This document shows, piece by piece, positions 51,733 through 59,698 of a DNA stretch of 64,000 bases. The translations under genes and the position numbers were made by a program. Numbering within the stretch: position 1 is the first letter of the stretch; each line of letters starts with the position of its first letter. This DNA is from Ferrimonas marina (GTDB lineage: Bacteria > Pseudomonadota > Gammaproteobacteria > Enterobacterales > Shewanellaceae). The notes below the pieces were generated by a model. That model made no database searches. It was not told the DNA's origin and worked only from the letters and a program-made list of their open reading frames with translations. The stretch is taken from NCBI RefSeq assembly GCF_900129905.1, contig NZ_FQXG01000002.1:248001-312000 (forward strand), in the 5' to 3' direction.

Positions 51733-51796
51733 TCACCGCAATTGCTGTAGGTGATCGCCCTGTGGTGAGCACCAGCAGCTGGCCAGAAGGCCTTTA
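51731..51796. other. Two hairpins after the lipoprotein gene
   Basis: GATCACC (51731-51737) pairs with GGTGATC (51750-51756), and GGCC-AGAA-GGCC (51781-51792) is followed by TTT. Possible weak transcription end. Confidence 0.4.
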
Positions 51797-51839
51797 CCCA
51801 GCCCTCTGACCACGACACTAAGGCGCTGAAAATAGAGCC

Positions 51840-51914
51840 ATTACACTAGATTATTCAAGCAGTGTAATGGTAATAAGTGACTGAGATTAAATAATGTTTT
51901 GCTCACATTGTGAG
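51840..51914. promoter_or_regulatory. Two dyads upstream of the EAL-domain gene
   Basis: ATTACACT (51840-51847) and AGTGTAAT (51861-51868) are perfect 8-bp arms 13 bases apart in AT-rich DNA. CTCACA-T-TGTGAG (51902-51914) is a 6-1-6 palindrome. Both may be operators or promoter parts of the EAL gene. Confidence 0.45.
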
Positions 51915-51985
51915 ATCCGTGCCTTGTCTGACCACAGCAGAGCTTTTAGACTGCGCCCTTCAATGACCGCCACCTGCCATCTGCC

Positions 51986-53521
51986 TTGCTGCGTTTTTTC
52001 CACGACATCCGCCAATGCCGAGCCGACATACTCCGCCTGCTGTTGATCAGCATGCTGGTGACGGCGTTGCTGACCCTGGGCGATCTTTACCATCGCGTGG
52101 ACTCCGAGCTGGAAGCGAACCTGCTGCAGATCCGGGAGTTTGCCCAACGGATCCAGGGAACCGCCCAACGTTGGCCGGAACGGTTTGAACGCTGCGATGA
52201 AGCGTTGAAAGGGCTGCTGTATGACCGGGCCAAGCTCTCCTCACTGGCCAGCAGCTACGCCTATCACAGTCGCCGCTTTGGCTGGTGTTACCCCCAGCAG
52301 GAGCTGCCCTTCAGCGATGCCACCCTGGCTACCCTGATCCGCAGCCCACTGACCCCAAACATCAACCTCACCTCCGACAGCACGCTGCTGGGTCGCCGCT
52401 ATATCTACTCGGTCGATTTAGGCCAGGGTGACTTCCTGGTGGGGCAGAGCTTCGAGAAGACCCTGAAAGACCAGATGAGCATGCGCATCGGCTCCAACCT
52501 GGTGGGCACCCGAAGGCTGTTCCTGGGGGATGAACCGCCGCTGGTGTTCCAAAGTCAGGTGGAGCTGATGCCCTATCTGCAGCGCCAGCAGGGCGAGATG
52601 CTGGTGCAACTCGCCCTGGCCAAGCCGGTGCTGTATGGCTACCTGTTTCACTGGAGTCTGTGGCCCATGCTGGTGATGGGCTCGGTGAGCGTCGGCTTGC
52701 CCATCTGGTGGCGACGCCGGCAGAGCCAACAGGGGATCCATCCCTCGGACATCGAGCAAAGCTATGCCCGCCGCGAGATCTTCCCGGTCTACCAACCCAT
52801 CGTCGACGGTCGCAATGGCCTGATCCACGGCTATGAGCAGTTGGCCCGCTGGCGCCACCCCAAGGAGGGGATGATCCCGCCCAACCTGTTTATCCCGCTG
52901 CTAATGCGCCACAACCGGCTGGACCAGCTGCTGGATTACCTGGTTGGCCATAGCCGGCCCAAGCTGAAGGGGGGCCAATACCTCAGCATCAACATCACCG
53001 GCAGCCAGCTGCGGCGCGACCCCAGCCTGGCCTGGCTGGCCAAGTGCCTGCTCAAACAGGGGCTGCTGCCCCATCAGATCCTGCTGGAGATCAGCGAGCA
53101 GCAACCGCTCAACGACTGCGCCCTGCTGGATTCACTGCGAAACCTGCAGCGCCAGGGCTACCGCATCGCCTTGGACGATTTTGGTACCGGTCACAACGAT
53201 CTGGGAGTACTGGGGCTGTTTCGCCCGGACATCATCAAGATTGACCGCAGCTACGTCGAAGCGATTGGCGGCGATTCGATGCGGGTGGTGGTGTTGGAGC
53301 AGATGCTGAACCTGGCCCGCACCAGCGGTATTCCCCACATCGCAGAAGGGGTAGAGACCGAGGCGCAGCGCCAGTACCTGTTGAGTAAGGGGATCACCCG
53401 AATGCAGGGCTTCCTGTTTGCCCGCCCAAGCACGGTGGCCGAGCTGGAGTCCGAATACCAGTTGGCCCTGGAGCCCTTGGGGTTAGCCCCGGCCGATGGC
53501 GGCCAATCGGCCCTGGGTTAG
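51986..53521 (+). CDS. EAL-domain cyclic-di-GMP phosphodiesterase, CSS-motif type
   Basis: A 511-residue protein. TM1 (about 15-33), a periplasmic domain (about 34-220) with two Cys (ERCDEA, FGWCYP) like redox-sensing CSS-type domains, TM2 (about 222-242), then the EAL domain (about 255-500). The catalytic Glu lies in YEQLARW (instead of EAL), Asn in SINITGSQL, DDFGTG, KIDRSYV and EGVETE, so key ligands appear intact. It probably hydrolyses c-di-GMP. No ATG fits the N-terminus: TTG at 51986 is the only start with the right frame, with no Shine-Dalgarno. Its last 39 bases overlap the end of ybaK on the other strand. Confidence 0.78.
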   Translation: MLRFFHDIRQCRADILRLLLISMLVTALLTLGDLYHRVDSELEANLLQIREFAQRIQGTAQRWPERFERCDEALKGLLYDRAKLSSLASSYAYHSRRFGWCYPQQELPFSDATLATLIRSPLTPNINLTSDSTLLGRRYIYSVDLGQGDFLVGQSFEKTLKDQMSMRIGSNLVGTRRLFLGDEPPLVFQSQVELMPYLQRQQGEMLVQLALAKPVLYGYLFHWSLWPMLVMGSVSVGLPIWWRRRQSQQGIHPSDIEQSYARREIFPVYQPIVDGRNGLIHGYEQLARWRHPKEGMIPPNLFIPLLMRHNRLDQLLDYLVGHSRPKLKGGQYLSINITGSQLRRDPSLAWLAKCLLKQGLLPHQILLEISEQQPLNDCALLDSLRNLQRQGYRIALDDFGTGHNDLGVLGLFRPDIIKIDRSYVEAIGGDSMRVVVLEQMLNLARTSGIPHIAEGVETEAQRQYLLSKGITRMQGFLFARPSTVAELESEYQLALEPLGLAPADGGQSALG

Positions 53522-53953
53522 CTTTAACAAGTCCGCCGGTGCCAGCTCTATCTCCAGGCCACGGCGCCCGGCGGACACAAACAAAGTATCAAACTGCTCG
53601 GCACTGGCATCCAGTACCAGTGGCAGTCGCTTCTTCTGGCCCAATGGGCTTATTCCCCCAACCACATAGCCGGTAGCCCGCTCGGCCGCCACGGCATCCG
53701 CCATCGACAGCTTCTTGGCCCCGCAGGCCTTAGCCAGGGCCTTAAGATCCAGCTTGCCGGCCACAGGTACCACCGCCACCACCAGCTTGCCGGCTTCGTC
53801 TGCCGCCAGCAGGGTCTTGAACACCCGTTGCGGGTCCTGGCCCAGCACCGTTGCGGCCTCCTCACCAAAGGAGTCCGCGGCGGGATCATGCTGGTACTGA
53901 TGCAGTTGAAAGGGGATCTTGGCGCGCTTGGCAGCGGCAACGGCGGGCGTCAT
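53483..53953 (-). CDS. ybaK: YbaK/EbsC-type aminoacyl-tRNA deacylase
   Basis: A 156-residue protein of the INS/YbaK superfamily. VFKTLLAADEAGKLVVAVVP (with the catalytic Lys) and GYVVGGISPLGQKKRLP fit YbaK, which hydrolyses Cys-tRNA(Pro). It is second in a transcript behind the DeoR-type regulator (3-base gap) and convergent with the EAL gene, overlapping by 39 bases at the 3' ends. Confidence 0.9.
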   Translation of the reverse strand: MTPAVAAAKRAKIPFQLHQYQHDPAADSFGEEAATVLGQDPQRVFKTLLAADEAGKLVVAVVPVAGKLDLKALAKACGAKKLSMADAVAAERATGYVVGGISPLGQKKRLPLVLDASAEQFDTLFVSAGRRGLEIELAPADLLKLTQGRLAAIGRG

Positions 53954-53956
53954 GGC

Positions 53957-54721
53957 TTAGGGCTTCACCCGAACCACGTCGATGTCGTGCTGAGCCAGCT
54001 GCTCCGAGTAGGCAGCAGGCAGGCCATCGTCGGTGATCATCCGGTCGAAGGACTCGTTGGACAGGGCCAGGAAGGTGCCGGTCTTGCCGAATTTGCTGGA
54101 GTCACACACCAGGATCACCTCGCGGGAGACCTCCGCCACCTTCTGCTTCACCATCACCTTGTCTTCGCTGGGAGAGGAGATCCCACGGTTGTCCCAGCAG
54201 GCACTGGCGATAAAGGAGACATCGATATTGAGTTGCTTGAGGAAGGACTTGGCCTGCTGACCGACGCAGGAGTTGTTGCGGCGATCCACCTTGCCGCCGG
54301 TATGGTAGATCTCGCAGCGACCGTGCTCCGCCATATAGGAGGTGATAAAGAAATCGTTGGTCACCAGCAGGATATCGTCGCGATCCACCAGGTGCTTGGC
54401 CACCTCCATCATGGTGGAGCCGGCATCCAGGTAAACGGTAGCCCGCTCCGGCACGTAGCGCTTGGCCGCCAGACCCAGCAGTTTCTTGATCTCGATATTC
54501 TGGGTGCTTTTGGTGCGGTGAGTCAGCTCTTCACGTACCGTCTCGGTGCGCTGAACCCCGCCGGCCACGGAGAACACCCGCCCCTTGGCTTCCAGCTTGG
54601 CGATGTCGCGACGTACCGTCATGTGCGATACGTTCAGCTTTTCCGTGAGCTCGCCGATGGTACAGATCTCACGGGTCTCAAGCATCTTTAAAATGATTCG
54701 TTGTCGTTCTGCGGGGATCAT
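53957..54721 (-). CDS. DeoR/GlpR-family transcriptional regulator
   Basis: A 254-residue repressor. The N-terminal HTH (about 5-58, IGELTEKLNVSHMTVRRDI) is followed by the DeoR signature, then a sugar-phosphate isomerase-like sensor domain (about 75-235) with DAGSTMMEVA and the Asp/Lys pocket CDSSKFGK. The effector is a phosphorylated sugar or polyol, unknown here. AGGGTT lies before ATG. It is upstream of ybaK; the 267-base divergent spacer to the LysE gene has no gene and no obvious operator. Confidence 0.85.
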   Translation of the reverse strand: MIPAERQRIILKMLETREICTIGELTEKLNVSHMTVRRDIAKLEAKGRVFSVAGGVQRTETVREELTHRTKSTQNIEIKKLLGLAAKRYVPERATVYLDAGSTMMEVAKHLVDRDDILLVTNDFFITSYMAEHGRCEIYHTGGKVDRRNNSCVGQQAKSFLKQLNIDVSFIASACWDNRGISSPSEDKVMVKQKVAEVSREVILVCDSSKFGKTGTFLALSNESFDRMITDDGLPAAYSEQLAQHDIDVVRVKP

Positions 54722-54988
54722 GGAGCAACCCTATCGTGGCGATTCGCGCAACTGCGCAGTAAAGGCGACAATTGTACCCAGCGTCAATGGCTTGGCTCAA
54801 CCAGTGCAACCGATTGATTTCCACTATCGACCACTATTTATCCGCCGTCCAGCCCATTGCAGTCTAACAGTTCTGCCTGATGTCGAGCGGCAGCCAGTGG
54901 ATCCCGCCAATCTCCCTGCCCCGGCTTTTGCCCAACCGCCGCATTCGGTATCCTTGGCCGCCAGCCTTGCATTCAACAGGACGTTTCC

Positions 54989-55597
54989 ATGAGCTTTACC
55001 CTCTGGCTATCCTTGGCCGCCATCTGCACCCTGGGTGCTGTCAGCCCCGGCCCCTCGCTGGCCCTGGTGATCCGTAACACCGTACAGGGCGGCATGAACC
55101 AGGGGGTCGCCACGGCCTTGGGCCATGGCCTGGGGATCGCGCTCTACGCCCTGCTGGTGGCGATGGGGCTGGGATTGGTGATCACCAAGACGCCCTGGCT
55201 GTTTGAGCTTATCCGCTACGCCGGTGCCGCCTTCCTGCTCTACCTGGCCTGGCAGGCCCTGCGCAGCAAGCCACAAGGGGGCGATGCCAGCGAGCCGGAG
55301 AGCTACGGCCGCTACCAGGGCTTTGTCGGCGGTTTCCTGGTGGCCTTTCTCAACCCCAAGATCGCGGTGTTCTTTCTCGCCCTGTTCAGCCAGTTTGTTC
55401 GCGAGGGCGCTGGCTGGAGCGAGAAGCTGATCATGATGGCTACCGCCGGGGGCATTGATGCCCTGTGGTACATGGTGGTGGCTCTGGGTGTGGCGCGCAC
55501 CCCACTGATGGGCTGGCTGAAGAACAACATCGTCTGGCTTGACCGGGCTACCGGCACCATCCTGACCCTGCTGGCGATCCGGGTCATCTGGGTGTGA
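54989..55597 (+). CDS. LysE/RhtB-family amino-acid exporter
   Basis: A 202-residue membrane protein with six TMs. AICTLGAVSPGPSLALVIRN near the start is the LysE/RhtB family signature, and GFLVAFLNPKIAVFFLALF is the second conserved block. It exports amino acids or related metabolites; the substrate is unknown. AGGAC precedes ATG. Its stop overlaps the GTG start of the HAD gene by 3 bases. Confidence 0.85.
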   Translation: MSFTLWLSLAAICTLGAVSPGPSLALVIRNTVQGGMNQGVATALGHGLGIALYALLVAMGLGLVITKTPWLFELIRYAGAAFLLYLAWQALRSKPQGGDASEPESYGRYQGFVGGFLVAFLNPKIAVFFLALFSQFVREGAGWSEKLIMMATAGGIDALWYMVVALGVARTPLMGWLKNNIVWLDRATGTILTLLAIRVIWV

Positions 55598-56277
55598 GCC
55601 TAGCTGGCGATGAGTCCATGGCAGCGACGGGCCAGGCGGTAAAATCCGGCCCCAAGTCGCCGCCCTCGCCCAACCTGGCGCTGTTCGACTTCGACGGCAC
55701 CCTCTGCCGCGGCGATAACTTTTCCCGCTTCTACTACCGCAATGTCCCCCGTTGGCGGCTCTGGCCCGGTTTGCTGTTGTGCTGGCCGCTGCTGCTGTTC
55801 AACAAGCTGGGATTGCTGCCCAACCATAGGCTGCGCCCGCTGGTCGCCTGGCTGGGCTTTGCCGGCTGCCGCCAGCACACCCTTAAACGTCAGGGCGAGC
55901 GCTTCGCCCAGCAGCAGTTGCCCAAGCATCTGTGCCCTGAGCACATGGCTAGGCTGCAGTGGCATCGTGACCGCGGCGATCGCATCCTGCTGGTTTCCGC
56001 CTCACTAAATCTCTACCTGCGTCCCTGGTGTCAGCAGCAGGGCATCGAGCTGTTGTGCTCAGAGCTGTCGATGCGCCGGGGCCGCTGTACCGGGCGTTAC
56101 CAGCACGGCGACTGCAGCAGGGAGCGCAAGCGACAACGGATTGAGCAGCACCTCGATCTGTCTCACTACGCCCGGATCTACGCCTATGGCGATACCGCCG
56201 AGGACCTGGCCATGCTGGGACTGGCGGATGAGGCGTTTTATTGCGGCCAGCCCTGGTCCAATCCCAAGGGCCAGTGA
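55594..56277 (+). CDS. HAD-IB family phosphatase
   Basis: A 227-residue phosphoserine-phosphatase-like HAD hydrolase. Asp32 and Asp34 in FDFDGTL, Ser in LLVSASL, basic residues (RERKRQR) and YGDTAEDLAML complete the active site. HAD-IB members include the PSPase-like acyl-glycerol-phosphate phosphatases; substrate unknown. GTG start overlaps the exporter stop (GTGA), so translation is coupled. An ATG at 55618 is an alternative. Upstream of a structured region that is a possible sRNA. Confidence 0.78.
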   Translation: MSLAGDESMAATGQAVKSGPKSPPSPNLALFDFDGTLCRGDNFSRFYYRNVPRWRLWPGLLLCWPLLLFNKLGLLPNHRLRPLVAWLGFAGCRQHTLKRQGERFAQQQLPKHLCPEHMARLQWHRDRGDRILLVSASLNLYLRPWCQQQGIELLCSELSMRRGRCTGRYQHGDCSRERKRQRIEQHLDLSHYARIYAYGDTAEDLAMLGLADEAFYCGQPWSNPKGQ

Positions 56278-56360
56278 TCCACTCCCTGCCCACCGCCGTT
56301 GTAAGCGCAGAACAACGAAGAGCCGACCCATAGTAAGGTCGATGCAGCAAGACGCAACGC

Positions 56361-56468
56361 GCCCGTGCCACGGGCCTTGGACTTCGGTCCCGGGATTTGT
56401 CGGAGAGGTACCAACTTCAGTTTCGAGCTGCCTGCCTCTCCGTCCCGTACGGGCAGCTTGCTTTTTAT
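56361..56468 (+). ncRNA. Candidate structured small RNA with terminator (unassigned)
   Basis: A chain of stems in gene-free sequence: GCCCGTG-C-CACGGGC (56361-56375), GGAC-TTCG-GTCC (56379-56390, the very stable UUCG tetraloop), CGGAGAGG (56401-56408) with CCTCTCCG (56435-56442), and AGCTGCC (56426-56432) with GGCAGCT (56452-56458), the last followed by five T (56462-56466). The last two stems interlock, so they are mutually exclusive or form a pseudoknot, like an attenuator or riboswitch. CCCGTACGGG (56444-56453) adds another palindrome. No known RNA family was recognised, and the 5' end and promoter are unknown. Confidence 0.5.
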
Positions 56469-56471
56469 TCC

Positions 56472-56537
56472 GGGCACACGCACGCCTTCCCGCGTGTGCC
56501 CAAGACCCGCCCCCTCCCACGCAAACACTGGTATACT
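56472..56537 (+). promoter_or_regulatory. Perfect 10-bp dyad and extended -10 promoter before DUF2750
   Basis: GGGCACACGC (56472-56481) and GCGTGTGCCC (56492-56501) form a perfect inverted repeat. TGG-TATACT (56529-56537) is an extended -10 element 30 bases before the DUF2750 start, with no good -35. The dyad could be an operator or a further part of the RNA. Confidence 0.5.
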
Positions 56538-56566
56538 CCCGCCACACTTTTTCTTGGAGCGGCCCT

Positions 56567-56926
56567 ATGAACACCGAACAGCTCAACGATTTCTACAGCC
56601 AAAACAGCCAACAGCGCTACGACACCACCATTGCCGCCATCAAAGAGCAACAGCAACTCTGGACCCTGGCCGACGATCAGGGCTGCGTGGTCCTGGATAC
56701 CGGCAAGGAGCAGTGCCTGGTGATGTGGCACGACGAGGCCCTGGCCAAGAACTGGGCCTCCGGCGAGTTCGAGCGCTGTGAAGCCCTGGCCATCAGCCTG
56801 GAAGACTTTATGGCCAAGTGGGTACCGGGCATGAGCGAAGATGGCTTCGACGTGGCCATCGCCCCCTCCCTGGCCGGCGAAGGCATCGTCCTGAGCCCGC
56901 AGGAACTGGCGACCGATCTGAGCTAA
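56567..56926 (+). CDS. DUF2750-family protein
   Basis: A 119-residue cytoplasmic protein. RYDTTIAAIKEQQQLWTLAD and QCLVMWHDEALAKNWASGEF, and DGFDVAIAPSLAGEG are the DUF2750 pattern. The function is unknown; related proteins are common in gammaproteobacteria. GGAG lies 7 bases before ATG. Its own extended -10 promoter lies just upstream. Not in an operon; a terminator follows. Confidence 0.8.
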   Translation: MNTEQLNDFYSQNSQQRYDTTIAAIKEQQQLWTLADDQGCVVLDTGKEQCLVMWHDEALAKNWASGEFERCEALAISLEDFMAKWVPGMSEDGFDVAIAPSLAGEGIVLSPQELATDLS

Positions 56927-56953
56927 GCCTCCGCAGCTCAGGCAGCAAAACAG

Positions 56954-56990
56954 AAACCCGGCCAGGGCAACCTGGCCGGGTTTCGCTTTA
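56954..56990 (+). terminator. Intrinsic terminator of DUF2750
   Basis: AAACCCGGCCAGG (56954-56966), GCAA tetraloop, CCTGGCCGGGTTT (56971-56983): a 13-bp stem followed by TTT and T-rich sequence. Confidence 0.85.
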
Positions 56991-57040
56991 TCTGTGGGCA
57001 TGCTATCTGTAATACCAGATTGGTCAAAAGGACGCCCACC

Positions 57041-57943
57041 ATGCCGCAATCGCTAATGCCAGAGCTGCAAACCTGGTATCAACAGGGACACTTTCGCACC
57101 TGCCGCAGTCACCAGATCTTTTACGGCATGCAGGGGGCCGGCCCCAACCTGGTGCTGATCCATGGCTTCCCCACCTCCGCCTGGGACTGGCACAAGGTGA
57201 TCCCCGCCCTGGCGGAGGAACATCGGGTCATCTACCTCGATCTGCCGGGCTTTGGCCTGTCGGACAAGCCCCGCGAGGACTACCCCATCATTGAACAGGC
57301 GGATCGCGTCATCGATCTGCTACAACACCTGGGGGTATTTGATGCCCATATTCTGGCCCACGACTACGGCGCCACCGTGGCCCAGGAGCTGCTGGCCCGG
57401 CGCGAAGAGGACACCAGCCCCATCCGCTGGCACTCCTGCACCATCCTCAATGCCGGCCTGTTTCCCGAGGCCCACCGGCCACTGCGGATCCAGACCCTGC
57501 TGGCCAGCCCACTGGGGCCCTTTATTGCGCCGATGATCGGCAAGGACACCTTCCAGCGCAGCATGGCCAGCATCTGGGGGGAGGCGCCGGTGGCGATCGA
57601 GGAGTTGGAAGCGATGTGGCAGCTGCTGCAGTGGGATGACGGTAAGAGCACCATCCCCTACCTCATCAAGTACATGGAGCAGCGGGTAACAAACCGGGAG
57701 CGCTGGGTGGGGGCCCTGATGCAGACCGAGGTACCGCTGCTGCTGATCGACGGCCTGGCGGATCCCATCTCAGGCCAGAGCCTGGTCGACCGCTTCACCG
57801 AGCTGTGCCCGCAGGGGAAGATCGTCGCCCTGGAGGGGGTCGGTCACTACCCGCAGCTGGAAGCACCGGAAGCGGTGATCGACGCCTGGCGTGCCTTTGA
57901 AGCCGAACTGCCGGCCCTGATCCCGGGCGAGCCGGTCCCCTAG
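57041..57943 (+). CDS. MEST/PEG1-like alpha/beta hydrolase with Asp nucleophile
   Basis: A 300-residue alpha/beta-fold protein of the epoxide hydrolase/haloalkane dehalogenase type. HGFP (41-44) forms the oxyanion turn, Asp108 in AHDYGAT is the nucleophile, and Asp241 and His269 (VGHYPQLE) complete the triad. Its cap region, NAGLFPEAHRPLRIQTLL and RWVGALMQTEVPLLLIDGL, resembles mammalian mesoderm-specific transcript (MEST) closely by eye. Substrate unknown; MEST itself lacks a confirmed reaction. AAGGA lies 9 bases before ATG at 57041. Followed after 90 bases by a Spy-like gene on the same strand. Confidence 0.75.
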   Translation: MPQSLMPELQTWYQQGHFRTCRSHQIFYGMQGAGPNLVLIHGFPTSAWDWHKVIPALAEEHRVIYLDLPGFGLSDKPREDYPIIEQADRVIDLLQHLGVFDAHILAHDYGATVAQELLARREEDTSPIRWHSCTILNAGLFPEAHRPLRIQTLLASPLGPFIAPMIGKDTFQRSMASIWGEAPVAIEELEAMWQLLQWDDGKSTIPYLIKYMEQRVTNRERWVGALMQTEVPLLLIDGLADPISGQSLVDRFTELCPQGKIVALEGVGHYPQLEAPEAVIDAWRAFEAELPALIPGEPVP

Positions 57944-58033
57944 GGCCTGATCTTTCCTGTGTGCCAGCACGTTTGCAGCAACAATTCCGTTTCGACACGC
58001 CGTCGGACTCCACGCATCGATAGGGGAAGACTT

Positions 58034-58456
58034 ATGACACGTTTAACCATTCTGCTCAGTGCCTTACTGCTCGTCACCAGCGCTCACGCCGGCCACCATA
58101 AAAACGAAGGGGTACCGGCCGGAAACGAAGCCCATCCCGCCCACGCCGGGCATGCCCAGGGCCATCACAAGATGCTGTCCGACTACCTGGAGTTGGATGA
58201 GCAGCAGCAAGCGGCTTTCGCAGCCGAGCATGAGCGCTATCGCACGCAGCGCCAGGAGATCAAATCCAGCGGCGACAACCCGGACGCCAAGGTCGCCGAG
58301 ATGGAAGCCGCCGATGCGCGCCATCAAAAGGAAATGAAAGCGATATTAAGCGATGAGCAGTACGCGAAGTACCAGGAGTTTCGCAAGGCCCACCATGGCA
58401 AAGGTAAGGGCCATGGAAAAGGGCATGGCAAAAAGAGCGAGGGCAGCAGCTACTAA
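58034..58456 (+). CDS. Small His/Lys-rich Spy/CpxP-like periplasmic protein
   Basis: A 140-residue protein with a signal peptide (about 1-19, TSAHA). A His/Gly-rich segment (20-50) is followed by a helical region with LELDEQQQAAFAAEHERYRT and ILSDEQYAKYQEFRKAHHGK, echoing the LTxxQ repeats of the Spy/CpxP chaperone family, and a basic GKGKGHGKGHGKK tail. Likely binds metal or unfolded proteins in the periplasm. GGGGAAG precedes ATG at 58034. Regulation by Cpx/Bae-type systems is not visible. Confidence 0.7.
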   Translation: MTRLTILLSALLLVTSAHAGHHKNEGVPAGNEAHPAHAGHAQGHHKMLSDYLELDEQQQAAFAAEHERYRTQRQEIKSSGDNPDAKVAEMEAADARHQKEMKAILSDEQYAKYQEFRKAHHGKGKGHGKGHGKKSEGSSY

Positions 58457-58473
58457 CACGTAAGCCGAAAACA

Positions 58474-58500
58474 GGGCCTCCTGCTGAGGCCCTTCCTTTT
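58474..58500 (+). terminator. Intrinsic terminator of the Spy-like gene
   Basis: GGGCCTC (58474-58480), CTGCT loop, GAGGCCC (58486-58492), then TTCCTTTT. Confidence 0.75.
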
Positions 58501-58586
58501 GCCACCACCGCTCTCAGCGGATTAAACAGCCCGGCGGTCGAGCAGCAACCAGAGGCGTTTGAACACGGGTACGTTGCAAACCAGGG

Positions 58587-59486
58587 TTAGGCATCGGGCT
58601 TAAGCAGGGGACAGGCCTGAGGTAGCACCATCTTTAGCGCGCCGGGGCGCACCTCAAGGCGCACCCGGGCCTGCTCAATGGGTTCGCCGTCCAGGTTGAT
58701 CGGCATCACCTGCTCACAATGCCACTCGGCCCAGGGCGCCCGCAGACGCTTGACGTACTCTCCCCCCTCTTCTGCCAGGATCTCCTGCATCACCTGAGCC
58801 ATCGCTTCCGGCGGGAAGTGCAGCAGCGCCACCAGATCCATCAGGCCATCGTTGATGTAGGCGGCAGGCGCCAGCTTCTGCCCCCCACCGGCCTGACGGC
58901 CATTGCAGGCGGCCCCCACCACCACCTCACCGGCCAGATCGCCATCGGGCAATCGCAAGGCGCCCTGGTAGGGGGTAAAACCCACCGCCTGCACCAGCCC
59001 GGTCAGGGTATAGGCCCCGCCGCCGAGGAAGTTCTTCAGCGCCACCGGGGTAGTGGCGGTGATCTGAGCACCAAAGCCGCCGCTGGCCACATTGATAAAA
59101 TGGTGCTCGTTGGCCGCCACCACATCCACTGCTACCGCTCGGCCCTGCTGGGCCAGCACCAGTGCTGCATAGGTATCCAGCGGCACCTCGGCAGCACTGG
59201 CAAAATCGTTGGCGGTGCCCAGCGGCAGGATCGCCAACTCCGGCCGGTGCAGCGGGTCTATCTGCATCAGCGCATCCACCGCCTCGTTGACGGTGCCGTC
59301 ACCGCCCCCCGCCACCAACCGGGTACAACCATCCTTTACCGCCTCGCGCACCTGGCGGGCGACGTCGCCCCCCTCAAAGCTGGTGCGCACCTCCACCGCG
59401 CCGTGGCGCCGCGCCGCGGTGATGCCCTCTCGCACGCTGGCCAGTCCCGCTTTCTTACCGTTCAACAGCACTCGGATGGTTGTCAT
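58587..59486 (-). CDS. yegS: Lipid kinase YegS-type (DAGK catalytic fold)
   Basis: A 299-residue protein, the same length as E. coli YegS. The diacylglycerol-kinase catalytic motif GGGDGTVNEAV lies at 60-70, with LPLGTANDFA and the C-terminal beta-sandwich ending ALKMVLPQACPLL. It phosphorylates lipids such as phosphatidylglycerol in vitro in E. coli. GAGGGG lies 3 bases before ATG at 59486; an upstream start at 59507 is less likely. Alone on the minus strand. Confidence 0.9.
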   Translation of the reverse strand: MTTIRVLLNGKKAGLASVREGITAARRHGAVEVRTSFEGGDVARQVREAVKDGCTRLVAGGGDGTVNEAVDALMQIDPLHRPELAILPLGTANDFASAAEVPLDTYAALVLAQQGRAVAVDVVAANEHHFINVASGGFGAQITATTPVALKNFLGGGAYTLTGLVQAVGFTPYQGALRLPDGDLAGEVVVGAACNGRQAGGGQKLAPAAYINDGLMDLVALLHFPPEAMAQVMQEILAEEGGEYVKRLRAPWAEWHCEQVMPINLDGEPIEQARVRLEVRPGALKMVLPQACPLLKPDA

Positions 59487-59599
59487 AAGCCCCTCATTTA
59501 AAGGCATAAAAGGTCACACTAGCACAGCGAGCTTGACCGCACCTTGCGCACAACCTGGACAAGGGGTAACTAAAGACCAGCACCGACAGCGGCGCCAGC

Positions 59600-59674
59600 C
59601 AGGGCGCAAAAACGCCCTGTGAGTCGGCACCAGGGCAGACAGGGCGGGTCCGAACCGGTATTATCCCCGCCCTG
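59600..59674. repeat. Alternating CAGGGCG inverted repeats
   Basis: CAGGGCG (59600-59606) pairs with CGCCCTG (59613-59619), and CAGGGCGGG (59640-59648) with CCCGCCCTG (59666-59674). The second pair is a perfect 9-bp stem 24 bases before the methyltransferase start, with AACCGGT in its loop. Four copies of the same heptamer in alternate orientation, without T tracts. Confidence 0.55.
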
Positions 59675-59698
59675 ATCCCAGCAACCCGGCGCAGTAAC

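Noticed and set aside
56141-56566. N-terminal extension of DUF2750
   Set aside because: The frame is open but crosses the HAD gene end and the terminator-like RNA region; a promoter and ribosome site support 56567.
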